Part shown: piece after piece, positions 7,014 to 13,597 of the stretch
Layout: each line of letters opens with the position of its first letter
Position numbering within the stretch: position 1 is the first letter of the stretch
Assembly (NCBI GenBank): GCA_035640155.1
Contig: DASQWR010000046.1
Span: forward strand, 1-19,675
Direction of reading: 5' to 3'
Source: JALYQB01 sp035640155
GTDB lineage: Bacteria; Actinomycetota; Actinomycetes; Mycobacteriales; Pseudonocardiaceae
Length of the DNA: 19,675 bases
Made by a program: the position numbers and the translations under genes
The notes under the pieces: model-generated
Told to the model about the DNA's origin: nothing
Database searches by the model: none
What the model saw: the letters and a program-made list of their open reading frames with translations, nothing else

Positions 7014-7516
7014 TCACCGGCCAGTGCTGACCAGCTCCGCTGCGCTGCGGCGAGTGGCGTCGAGGACGACCGACCACGGTGGGAACGACTGGCGGGGCTG
7101 GGCAGCTCGACCCACCACCACCCCCGATCGCCGGCACCGTCAATCCGGGTGGGGTCGTCCAGCCGGGTGGGAATGGCCACGGGTGTGCCGTGCCGTGCGG
7201 CACGGACCCCAGCTCGCGCAGCTCGGCAGGGATGTCGCGGCGGGACGTTACGGGGGGCTGGGTCAGGAACATCCACGAGTCGCCCATCGGGGTCTGCGGC
7301 TACCGGCCAGGCCGGCGTCGGGAACCCGAACTCGACTCGCACCTTCTCGCCGAGGGTGGCGGGCATCGTGACGGTGTCCAGGACCGTGCCGAAGGTCACT
7401 GCCACGCACCGTGACTGCACGTCCATGCAGACCGGCCAACCCAGCAGTTCCTCGTAGTGAGTTCGGGCGGTCGCGAGCTCACGCAGCCAGTCGGGCGCCG
7501 GGTGAGTCGCGGTCAG
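7014..7516 (-). pseudogene. Decayed small actinobacterial hypothetical gene with at least three frameshifts
   Basis: The minus strand encodes one recognisable protein only if all three frames are used. It begins LTATHPAPDWLRELATARTH and passes YEELLGWPV and TVTMPATLGEKV; near 7287 the reading moves to a frame giving DSWMFLTQPP and DIPAELRELG. Near 7207-7212 it returns to the first frame (HGTPVAIPTRLDDPTR, GWWWVELPSPASRS), and near 7080-7098 it enters the third (PPWSVVLDATRRSAAELVS), ending with TGA at 7014-7016. The order matches a hypothetical family I remember from Pseudonocardiaceae. The first codon of the frame is CTG at 7516, overlapping an upstream TGA (CTGA). Two of the shifts lie at or near short G/C runs, so sequencing indels are a possible alternative to real decay. 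Confidence 0.65.
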
Positions 7517-7626
7517 GGGGGCACGGCGGCGAGCAACGCCGCATACCCGCGCACCAGGGTGGACTCCTCCTGGGTCAGCAGCGGGCTCGCCGGGTCGCGG
7601 CCCGCCGCTGGATCGTGCCGGGCGGG
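7513..7626 (-). pseudogene. Possible 3' remnant of a small gene upstream of the decayed gene
   Basis: Directly after the mannosyltransferase stop the same frame stays open for 37 codons, ending LLTQEESTLVRGYAALLAAV and a stop at 7515-7513 that overlaps the CTG of the next decayed gene. There is no convincing start codon or ribosome site. The CTGA junction looks like a former ATGA or GTGA coupling, suggesting that two small genes once formed an operon here. The evidence is weak because the piece is short. Confidence 0.3.
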
Positions 7627-9213
7627 TTAGCGCCACGACGGCAGCCAGAGCTCGGCGTTCCAGTGTGCAGGCGTGATCGAGTCGCCGTTGAGGATCGGCC
7701 AGAGCCACGCGAAGTTGGCCACCACGAGGCCGACGTAGAGCGCCACCACGAGCAGTCCGGTGCCTCGACGTTCGGCACCGGCGCCGGCGCGCCCCAGGAC
7801 GTCGCCGAGTGCGAGGGTGGTGGCGATCACGAGGAACGGCGCCACCGGCGTCATGTAGAAGAAGTACATCTGCCGGTCGAGGTTGGTGAACCACGGCAGG
7901 TATCCCGCGCCGTAGCCGACCAGGACCGAGGCGTATCGCCAGTCGAACGCCGTTGCCGCCCGCCAGCCCGCCCAGGCCAGCACCGGCAGCGCGAGCCACC
8001 ACAGCGCCGGGGTGCCGACGAGCATCACGGCGCTGACGCAGTCGTCGCGGCCGCATCCGGAGGCGTTCGCGCCGGACTCGTAGTGGTAGAGCATCGGACG
8101 CAGCCCCATGGGCCAGCTCCACGGCTTGGACTCCCAGGGGTGTGGCTCGGCCGGGGTGGCCAGGTTGGCGTGGAAGTCGAGCACCTGGCCCGAGTAGTAG
8201 GCCAGCGAGCGCAGCGCATTGAGCACCCCGGCCGCGGGCATCCCGGACCCGGCTGCGGCGTGTCGGTCGGTGCCAGTCTCGCTGGTGAACCACGCCCACC
8301 AGGTGGCGAGATAGGCACCGAACGGCACGGCGGCGAGCGCCCAGGACGCCGGCAGCAGGTCGCGGCGCGCTGTTCCCGCCCAGGGCCGGTGCGCGCCCGC
8401 AGCCCGGCGGGCGCAGGCGTCCCATACGAGGCTGAGCACCGCGAACGCGGCCAGGAAGTACACCCCCGACCATTTGGTGCCGCACGCCAGGCCGAGCAGC
8501 ACTCCGGCACCGAGGCGCCACCAGCGCACGCCGAGGCGAGGCCCGAAGGTCGAGTCACCGAGCCGGCCCGGACCGAGCCGGCCCTGGGCCACCACGCTCG
8601 CGAGCCGCTCCCGCACCTGCTCTCGGTCCACGACCAGGCAGCCGAACGCGGCGAGCACCAGCACCGCCAGGAAGACGTCGAGCATTCCCATCCTGGACTG
8701 CACGTGGCTCACACCGTCCGCGATCAGCAGCACGCCGGCAACGGCGCCGAGCATCGTCGAACGGGTCATCCGCCGCACGATCCGCACGACGAGCAGCACG
8801 CACACCGTGCCGGCGATCGCTCCGGAGACACGCCACCCCCACGGGTCGTAGCCGAACAGCAGCTGCCCCAACGCGATGAACTGCTTGCCCAGCGGTGGGT
8901 GCACCACCAGCTCGTAGCCCGGGTTATCCTCGACCCCACCGTTGCGCACCATCTGCCAGGCCTGCGGCACGTAGTGCTTCTCGTCGAACACCGGGGTTCC
9001 CCGGTCGGTCGGTTGCCCGAGGTCCTGCAGCCGGGCCAGGCCGGCCAGCAGGGTGAGGCTCAGCGTCACCAGCCAGGCCCGCCGCCGGTCGTCCAGGCTC
9101 CGGGGCAGCAGGCGCCGTACCGGGTCAGCGGGCGCGGCGATCGGCGGCGGGGTGCCGAACCCGGCGAGCGGGTCGTCGATCCGCTCGCGGCTCACCTCCG
9201 GGGTCGCGGTCAC
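7627..9213 (-). CDS. pmt: Protein O-mannosyltransferase (Pmt family, GT-C fold)
   Basis: 528 residues from GTG 9213. Actinobacterial Pmt enzymes transfer mannose from polyprenyl-phosphate mannose to Ser/Thr of secreted proteins as they leave through Sec, in the plasma membrane. The sequence has many hydrophobic segments, beginning near residue 47 (WLVTLSLTLLAGLA), the first extracytoplasmic loop with the acidic pair FDEKHY (Asp77, Glu78) and HPPLGK, and the conserved C-terminal segment YLPWFTNLDRQMYFFYMTPVAPF. The frame is open to 9312, but that start would overlap rsmI. GTG 9213 sits six nt after TACGAT, indicating a leaderless start. Divergent pairing with rsmI is also found in mycobacteria. 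The first 40 residues are Pro/Ala-rich and probably cytoplasmic. Confidence 0.92.
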   Translation of the reverse strand: MTATPEVSRERIDDPLAGFGTPPPIAAPADPVRRLLPRSLDDRRRAWLVTLSLTLLAGLARLQDLGQPTDRGTPVFDEKHYVPQAWQMVRNGGVEDNPGYELVVHPPLGKQFIALGQLLFGYDPWGWRVSGAIAGTVCVLLVVRIVRRMTRSTMLGAVAGVLLIADGVSHVQSRMGMLDVFLAVLVLAAFGCLVVDREQVRERLASVVAQGRLGPGRLGDSTFGPRLGVRWWRLGAGVLLGLACGTKWSGVYFLAAFAVLSLVWDACARRAAGAHRPWAGTARRDLLPASWALAAVPFGAYLATWWAWFTSETGTDRHAAAGSGMPAAGVLNALRSLAYYSGQVLDFHANLATPAEPHPWESKPWSWPMGLRPMLYHYESGANASGCGRDDCVSAVMLVGTPALWWLALPVLAWAGWRAATAFDWRYASVLVGYGAGYLPWFTNLDRQMYFFYMTPVAPFLVIATTLALGDVLGRAGAGAERRGTGLLVVALYVGLVVANFAWLWPILNGDSITPAHWNAELWLPSWR

Positions 9214-9219
9214 TGCCTG

Positions 9220-9225
9220 ATCGTA
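9220..9225 (-). promoter_or_regulatory. Putative -10 hexamer TACGAT for leaderless pmt transcript
   Basis: On the minus strand TACGAT is followed by six nt and then GTG 9213, which puts the expected transcription start at the first base of the start codon. No clear -35 element is seen. Confidence 0.5.
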
Positions 9226-9294
9226 ATTCCCGGCTGCGAGCGCAGTGTCCGCATCATTCCCGGGGACGGGCAGGGTGGCCAGTCCGAGTGCTCG

Positions 9295-9300
9295 TAGGCT
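9295..9300 (+). promoter_or_regulatory. Putative -10 hexamer TAGGCT for leaderless rsmI transcript
   Basis: TAGGCT, six nt, then GTG 9307 repeats the leaderless geometry seen on the other strand for pmt; the two promoters are back to back in the 93-bp gap. Confidence 0.5.
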
Positions 9301-9306
9301 CCGGGA

Positions 9307-10155
9307 GTGCACAGCACGACCGAACCGGGCGTCCTGGTGCTCGCCGCGACCCCGCTGGGGAACTCCCGGGACGCCTCACCGCGCCTGGTCGCCGCGCTGG
9401 GCACCGCCGACGTGGTCGCCGCCGAGGACACCCGCCGGTTGCGGGCGCTGGCCGCGGCGCTGGCCGTCACGGTGACCGGCCGGATCGTCTCGCACTACGA
9501 GGCGGTGGAGACCGCTCGCATCCCCGTGCTGCTCGAGGCGGTGCGTGGCGGGCGGACGGTGCTGATGGTCACCGACGCGGGGATGCCCTCGGTGTCCGAC
9601 CCCGGGTTCCGGCTGGTGTCCGCGGCCGTCGCGGCCGGCCTGCCGGTCACCTGCCTGCCGGGGCCGTCAGCGGTGACGACCGCGCTCGCGCTCTCCGGAT
9701 TGCCCAGTGACCGGTTCTGCTTCGAGGGGTTCGCGCCGCGCAAGCCGGGTGAGCGCCGCCGCTGGCTCGCCGCGCTGGCTGCCGAGCTACGCACCTGCGT
9801 GTTCTTCGAGTCCCCGCACCGGGTCCCCGGCACCCTCGCCGACGCGGCCGAGGTGCTCGGGGCCGACCGGCCGGCTGCGGTGTGCCGGGAGCTCACCAAG
9901 ACCTACGAGGAGGTCCGGCGCGGTGGGCTGGGCGAGCTGGCGGGCTGGGCGGCGGACGGGGTGCGCGGGGAGGTCACCGTGGTGCTGGCCGGGGCGGTGC
10001 CGACCACAGCCCTCGGCGTGGACGAGCTGGTGCCGGCGGTGCTCGAGCTCATGGGGCACGGCCGTCCGATGAAGGAGGCGGTCGGGGTGGTCGCCGGCGC
10101 GCACGGGGTGTCCCGTCGCGAGCTGTACGAGGCGGTGCTGCGGGAACGGCGGTGA
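9307..10155 (+). CDS. rsmI: 16S rRNA (cytidine1402-2'-O)-methyltransferase
   Basis: 282 residues, the usual RsmI length. RsmI uses S-adenosylmethionine to methylate the ribose of C1402 in the decoding centre of 16S rRNA. Motifs in order: LAATPLGNSRDAS (residues 12-24), AEDTRR (39-44), SHYEAVE (62-68), TDAGMPSVSDPG (89-100), CLPGPSAVTTALALSG (116-131), FEGFAPRKPGERR and FFESPHR (166-172). A small C-terminal domain ends with the helix VSRRELYEAVLRERR. The GTG start at 9307 follows a -10 hexamer by six nt. It is divergent from pmt and convergent with the phosphoribulokinase gene; in many actinobacteria the next gene is instead a methionyl-tRNA synthetase or TatD gene. Confidence 0.96.
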   Translation: MHSTTEPGVLVLAATPLGNSRDASPRLVAALGTADVVAAEDTRRLRALAAALAVTVTGRIVSHYEAVETARIPVLLEAVRGGRTVLMVTDAGMPSVSDPGFRLVSAAVAAGLPVTCLPGPSAVTTALALSGLPSDRFCFEGFAPRKPGERRRWLAALAAELRTCVFFESPHRVPGTLADAAEVLGADRPAAVCRELTKTYEEVRRGGLGELAGWAADGVRGEVTVVLAGAVPTTALGVDELVPAVLELMGHGRPMKEAVGVVAGAHGVSRRELYEAVLRERR

Positions 10156-10162
10156 CGCCGCA

Positions 10163-10194
10163 GGCGAGGAGGCCAGTTGGCGAGGAGGTCAGTT
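10163..10194. repeat. Two tandem 16-bp units across the phosphoribulokinase stop
   Basis: GGCGAGGAGGCCAGTT (10163-10178) is followed directly by GGCGAGGAGGTCAGTT (10179-10194), differing at one base. The second copy holds the minus-strand TGA of the phosphoribulokinase gene at 10191-10189. It looks like a recent local duplication in the rsmI-prk convergent gap. Confidence 0.7.
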
Positions 10195-11169
10195 GGCGGC
10201 GGCCCGGTCCGCCGGCTGCGGATAGGTGCCTGCCACGCCCACCAGGTGGTACAGCAGCAGTAGCTGGGTCAGCGCGAGCGGTTCGCTGCGTTCCGAGTCA
10301 CCGAGGCTGCCCAACGTGGTGGGCACCGGGCCCGGCTCGTGGAGCTCGGACCAGATCGCCCGCTCCACCTGCTGGGCGATCTCGCGGGGGGCATAGGAGT
10401 GCACGTGCAGCGCGTCCGTCGGCCGGTTGCCCTCGTCGCGCACCATCTTGAGATGCAGCGCATCCTCGGGCACCCCCTCCATGATGCTGGACAGGTCGGG
10501 GTGCGGGATGGTCGGGCGCAGCAGCAGCGTCGCCGACAGCGGGTCGTCGACGCCCTCGCCGCGTTCGGCGATCGGCGCGAAGCGGACCACGATGTCGGCG
10601 CGGGCGCGCTGGGGCCGGATGAACTCCTCGGACTCCGGCTCGCGGCGGTCGAGCTCGGAGAGCACCTGCTCCTGCTCGTAGCCGCGGTCGCGGGTGTCCC
10701 GCTTGAGCTTCCAGGACCGCCGGATCTCCTCCGGTGGGTCGAGGTAGACGGTCACGTCGAAGCAGGCGCGGGCCCGGGCCGAGTGCAACGGCAGCAGCCC
10801 CTCGACGATCGCGAACTCGCGCGGCTCGACGAGCTCCGGCCGGGTCAGCGACCCGGTGTCGTGGTCATAGACCGGCTTGAGGATCGGGCGGCCGAGGGCG
10901 AGCAGCTGCAGGTGCTGCTCCATGATGTCGATGTAGTTGCAGTCCGGGTGCAGCGGCGTGAACGGCAGCTCCTTGCGCTCGATCCGGTCGTAGCGGTGGT
11001 AGTCGTCCACGCTGAACGTGGTCACCCGGTCCTTGCCGAGCGCCCGCGCCAGACCCTCGGTCAGGGTGGTCTTGCCCGCCGCGCTGTCCCCGGCGATCGC
11101 CAACATCACCGGACGGACTCCCTCACCGTCCGCGAAGGCCCGCTGGATCGTGAACTCCTTGTCCACCAT
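10189..11169 (-). CDS. prk: Phosphoribulokinase (class II-like)
   Basis: 326 residues. It phosphorylates ribulose-5-phosphate with ATP to give the RuBisCO substrate. The P-loop is AIAGDSAAGKTT (Gly27-Thr34), followed by SVDDYHRYDR (54-62), ELPFTPLHPDCNYIDIMEQH, LKPVYDHDTGSL (98-108), AIVEGLLPLHS (120-130) and VYLDPPEEIRRSWKLKRDTRDRG. This layout resembles class II (plant and cyanobacterial) kinases more than the proteobacterial class I. Only two Cys (77 and 136) are present and none lies in the P-loop, so the thioredoxin switch of plastid enzymes is not expected. ATG 11169 has an AAGGTGG ribosome site. It is separate from cbbLSX and divergent from a two-component system. A uridine-kinase-like relative is the main alternative, unlikely beside RuBisCO. 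Confidence 0.9.
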   Translation of the reverse strand: MVDKEFTIQRAFADGEGVRPVMLAIAGDSAAGKTTLTEGLARALGKDRVTTFSVDDYHRYDRIERKELPFTPLHPDCNYIDIMEQHLQLLALGRPILKPVYDHDTGSLTRPELVEPREFAIVEGLLPLHSARARACFDVTVYLDPPEEIRRSWKLKRDTRDRGYEQEQVLSELDRREPESEEFIRPQRARADIVVRFAPIAERGEGVDDPLSATLLLRPTIPHPDLSSIMEGVPEDALHLKMVRDEGNRPTDALHVHSYAPREIAQQVERAIWSELHEPGPVPTTLGSLGDSERSEPLALTQLLLLYHLVGVAGTYPQPADRAAAN

Positions 11170-11224
11170 GGCGGCCACCTTGCTGGTCGGCGTCGGCTCC
11201 CCGCGCGGGGCCGTCGTCGCCCGG

Positions 11225-11253
11225 ACGCTACGAAGCCGAGGCCCACCCGTCCT
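11225..11253 (-). promoter_or_regulatory. Putative phosphoribulokinase promoter
   Basis: On the minus strand AGGACG (11253-11248), a 17-bp spacer and TAGCGT (11230-11225) resemble an actinobacterial promoter. The predicted start near 11218 would give a leader of about 50 nt with an SD. A 12-bp palindrome CCCCGCGCGGGG at 11199-11210 falls inside that leader. Confidence 0.35.
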
Positions 11254-11296
11254 CCCCCACGGGATGGAACGGGCGGGGGAGACCACCCGCCTCGGC
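11235..11296. repeat. Nested inverted repeats in the prk/response-regulator gap
   Basis: Outer arms GCCGAGGC (11235-11242) and GCCTCGGC (11289-11296) enclose inner arms CTCCCCC (11252-11258) and GGGGGAG (11275-11281). The structure covers the upstream part of both divergent promoters, so it may be an operator region, possibly for the adjacent response regulator. The high GC content makes some short dyads expected by chance. Confidence 0.45.
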
Positions 11297-11301
11297 GGCC
11301 T

Positions 11302-11307
11302 TACCCT
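11302..11307 (+). promoter_or_regulatory. Putative -10 hexamer TACCCT for leaderless response-regulator transcript
   Basis: TACCCT, six nt, then ATG 11314. No ribosome site precedes the ATG, which agrees with a leaderless transcript for the two-component operon. Confidence 0.45.
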
Positions 11308-11313
11308 GCGGGC

Positions 11314-11985
11314 ATGGAGCCACCGGGCGCGGCCGAGCCGATCCGTCTGGTGCTGGTGGACGACCACCAGATGGTGTTGGACGGGCTGCGCGCGATGCTC
11401 CGCCCGCACGTCGACCGGCTCGTGGTGGTCGGGGCGACCACCGACCCGCACGAGGCGTTGCGGCTGCTGCGCGCCGAGGTGCCGGCGGTGGTGCTGGTGG
11501 ACGTGCGGATGCGCTCGGTCAACGGGCTCGACCTGTGCCGGCAGTTCCTCGACGCCGTACCCGGGATCCGGGTGGTGGTGCTCACCGTCTACGACGACGA
11601 GCAGTACCTGTTCCAGGCGCTGCGGGCCGGTGCCAGCGGTTACCTCACCAAGCAGGTCACCGCCGAGGAGCTGCTCGACCACCTGGACCGCGTGCGCGAC
11701 GGTGAGATCGTCATCGACCCGTCGCTGGCCGGCCGGGTGGCGCTGTCGGCAGCCCGGCTGCACCGAGGCGAGTTCTGGGCCGGCGCGCACCTCGGGCTGA
11801 CCCAGCGGGAGAGCCAGGTCCTCGAACTGATCGTGCGCGGGTACTCCAACCGCACCATCGCGAGTCGCCTGCTGCTGGGGGACGAGACGGTGAAGACGCA
11901 CGTCCGGGGCATCTACCGCAAGCTCGGCGTCAACGATCGCTCCCAGGCCGTCGCGTTCGCGCTGCGCGAGGGCGTCTTCCTGTGA
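11314..11985 (+). CDS. NarL/FixJ-family response regulator
   Basis: 223 residues. Receiver domain: acidic pocket VDDH (Asp16, Asp17), phosphoacceptor Asp63 in VLVDVRM, Thr91 in VLTVYDD and Lys113 in GYLTKQV. The DNA-binding LuxR-type helix-turn-helix is LTQRESQVLELIVRGYSNRTIASRLLLGDETVKTHVRGIYRKLGV near the C-terminus. Phosphorylation should come from the kinase encoded next, which overlaps it by four bases (GTGA). The frame is open far upstream over the phosphoribulokinase gene, but ATG 11314 with the leaderless -10 and the standard IRLVLVDDH beginning fix the start. The target is unknown; the divergent phosphoribulokinase gene and its own promoter are the nearest candidates. Confidence 0.93.
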   Translation: MEPPGAAEPIRLVLVDDHQMVLDGLRAMLRPHVDRLVVVGATTDPHEALRLLRAEVPAVVLVDVRMRSVNGLDLCRQFLDAVPGIRVVVLTVYDDEQYLFQALRAGASGYLTKQVTAEELLDHLDRVRDGEIVIDPSLAGRVALSAARLHRGEFWAGAHLGLTQRESQVLELIVRGYSNRTIASRLLLGDETVKTHVRGIYRKLGVNDRSQAVAFALREGVFL

Positions 11986-13166
11986 CCGCCGAAGACCTGT
12001 TGCTGCGCCGGGTGATCGGGCTGACTTGCGAGGACCTGCGGGGGCCCGAGCTGATCGGCCGGATCGCCGAACTGGTCGCGCAGGCCGTCGACGCCGACGT
12101 CTGCTTCGTGCACGTGGTGGACCGTGACGCCGGTGAGCTGGTGCTGGCCGGGGCCACCTCGGGATTCGAGCACCTCGCAGGCACTGTTCGGCTGCGAATC
12201 GGGGAGGGTGTCGCCGGGTGGGTGGCCGAGCACGGCGAACCCGTCCTGGTCCGCGACAAGTGGGCCGATCCCCGCTACCGCTACATCCCCGCGCTGCGCG
12301 GGGAGGAGTTCAACTCGATGCTCTCGGTGCCGCTGCCCCGCTCGCGCGGACGGGTGGTCGGCGTGATGAACGTGCACTCGCGGCTGCCCGACCGGTTCCG
12401 CCCCCAGGACGTCGAGCGCCTCGGCGACGTCGCGGGTCTGGTGGCCGGCATCGCCGAGACCGCGGTGCTCTACGACCGGCTGGCGGTCCGCGAGGAGCAG
12501 CTCGCCCGCTTCGCCGCCCGAACCATCGAGCTGCAGGAGCTCGACCGGCGTCGGATCGCCGGAGACATCCACGACGGCATCAGCCAGCGCCTGGTCAGTG
12601 CCTGGTACCACCTGCGTGCGGCGGGGGACCTCGCCAGGGACCATCCGGTGGCCGGGGAGCTGGCCAACACCGAGGCGCTGCTCTCCGACGCGCTGGGTGA
12701 GGCCCGACGAGCGATCGCGGGGCTGCGCCCAGCGGTGCTCGACGACCTCGGGCTCTCCGCCGGCCTGCACAGCCTCGCCCGTAGCGTGCCCGGGCTGCGG
12801 GTGGAGCTGGACATCGGCGCGGGCGAGCTGGCGCCGCACGTCGAGACCGCGATCTACCGGATCACCCAGGAGGCGCTGCAGAACGTGCAGAAACACGCTG
12901 CCGCCTCCGTGGTCAGGATAAAGCTGCGCTGCCGGGGCCGCGGGTCCGAGCTGGGTGGGGAGTCCGAGCTGGGCAGGGGCTTCGAGCTCACCGTCACCGA
13001 TGACGGGATTGGCTTCGACACCAGCGCGACCGCCAAGGGCGCGTCCTACGGGATCGCGGGGATGCACGAGCGCACATTGCTGCTGGGAGCACGGTTGGAT
13101 CTTCGCTCGATCCCCGGGCGCGGAACGACCGTGCGAGTGGTGCTGGCCCCCTACGAAGACCTGTGA
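11982..13166 (+). CDS. Soluble GAF-domain histidine kinase (HisKA_3/HATPase)
   Basis: 394 residues with no membrane segment, so a cytoplasmic sensor. A GAF domain spans about residues 10-165 (VRLRIGEGVAGWVAEHGEPVLV is typical). A linker helix then leads to the dimerisation and phosphotransfer motif GDIHDGISQRL with His197, and an HATPase domain with the N-box ITQEALQNVQKHA (294-306), TVTDDGIGFD (337-346) and SYGIAGMHER. It pairs with the preceding NarL-type regulator. The signal is not evident; I see no basis to assign a haem or iron-sulphur site to this GAF. Between ATPase strands, residues 321-333 (GSELGGESELGRG) come from a 12-bp direct repeat (12944-12955 and 12962-12973), probably a small expansion. 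GTG 11982 overlaps the upstream stop. Confidence 0.92.
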   Translation: MTAEDLLLRRVIGLTCEDLRGPELIGRIAELVAQAVDADVCFVHVVDRDAGELVLAGATSGFEHLAGTVRLRIGEGVAGWVAEHGEPVLVRDKWADPRYRYIPALRGEEFNSMLSVPLPRSRGRVVGVMNVHSRLPDRFRPQDVERLGDVAGLVAGIAETAVLYDRLAVREEQLARFAARTIELQELDRRRIAGDIHDGISQRLVSAWYHLRAAGDLARDHPVAGELANTEALLSDALGEARRAIAGLRPAVLDDLGLSAGLHSLARSVPGLRVELDIGAGELAPHVETAIYRITQEALQNVQKHAAASVVRIKLRCRGRGSELGGESELGRGFELTVTDDGIGFDTSATAKGASYGIAGMHERTLLLGARLDLRSIPGRGTTVRVVLAPYEDL

Positions 13167-13271
13167 GCCGAGCACACCGTCGCGCGGCATCTGAGCAACA
13201 TCTTCCGCAAGACCAGGGCGCCCTCGCGGTCCGCAGCGACCGCGTTCGCATACGAGCACGGCCTGGCGTGA
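13167..13271 (+). pseudogene. 3' remnant of a LuxR-family regulator (helix-turn-helix tail)
   Basis: Immediately after the kinase stop, in the same frame, 34 codons encode AEHTVARHLSNIFRKTRAPS and then RSAATAFAYEHGLA before a TGA at 13269-13271. This is the recognition helix and C-terminus typical of large LuxR-family regulators (HTVxRHLxNIFxKLGVxSRxAAxAFAxEH). The rest of such a gene is absent and there is no start codon, so this is the tail left by a deletion whose breakpoint lies at the kinase stop. Confidence 0.65.
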
Positions 13272-13280
13272 GCCTCCCGC

Positions 13281-13505
13281 GTGGCCGCGGGAGTCGAGTT
13301 CTACGAGGCCAAGTTCGGGCCGATCGTGACGGCCCGGGAGCTGCTCGAACCGCAGGGCCGCCGGCCCGCGCTGCGCGCGGGCCTGAGGGCGTTCTTCCAG
13401 CGCCGGCTCACCGGTGCACCGGGGACGATGGCCTTGCCCGTCGAGTACCTCGTGGTGCTCGATGACCTGCCCGCCCTTCATCGGCGGCGTGCAACGAGCA
13501 GCTGA
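13281..13505 (+). pseudogene. Probable 3' remnant of a class I SAM-dependent methyltransferase
   Basis: From GTG 13281 a 74-residue frame reads GVEFYEAKFGPIVTARELLE, then a stretch rich in Arg and Leu and finally LPVEYLVVLDDLP. This resembles the C-terminal end (FYEAKFGPxVxARExLxPxGRW ... xEYLVxxAR) of methyltransferases I remember as neighbours of LuxR-family regulators. The methyl-donor motifs that should come earlier are missing and there is no clear ribosome site. It begins nine nt after the LuxR tail. A short expressed protein is possible but less likely. Bases 13506-13597 hold nothing I can identify. Confidence 0.45.
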
Positions 13506-13597
13506 ATCGCGTTGAGCTCGGGCTTGAGGTCGTCCTCAGCACCTGACCTCGTGGCGGCAGACGGAATCGTGACTTGGTGGGCGGTAAGCACGATCAG

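Noticed and set aside
6569..8521. 650-codon minus-strand open frame spanning cbbR antisense, the decayed gene and part of pmt out of frame
   Set aside because: Only its central part (about 7080-7516) has recognisable protein, which is described as the frameshifted pseudogene; the rest is shadow.
7411..9297. 628-codon plus-strand open frame opposite pmt
   Set aside because: Antisense shadow of the mannosyltransferase; Arg/His/Gly-rich with no recognisable domain.
11281..11313. Ribosome-binding site for the response regulator
   Set aside because: No purine-rich SD is present in the 20 nt before ATG 11314; a leaderless start fits better.
11913..13481. 522-codon minus-strand open frame opposite the histidine kinase
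   Set aside because: Antisense to a certain kinase gene; no motif and low-complexity composition.
13506..13597. Search for tRNA-Glu/Gln genes next to ndgR, as in mycobacteria
   Set aside because: No cloverleaf or TTCGANNC T-loop sequence is seen in this gap.
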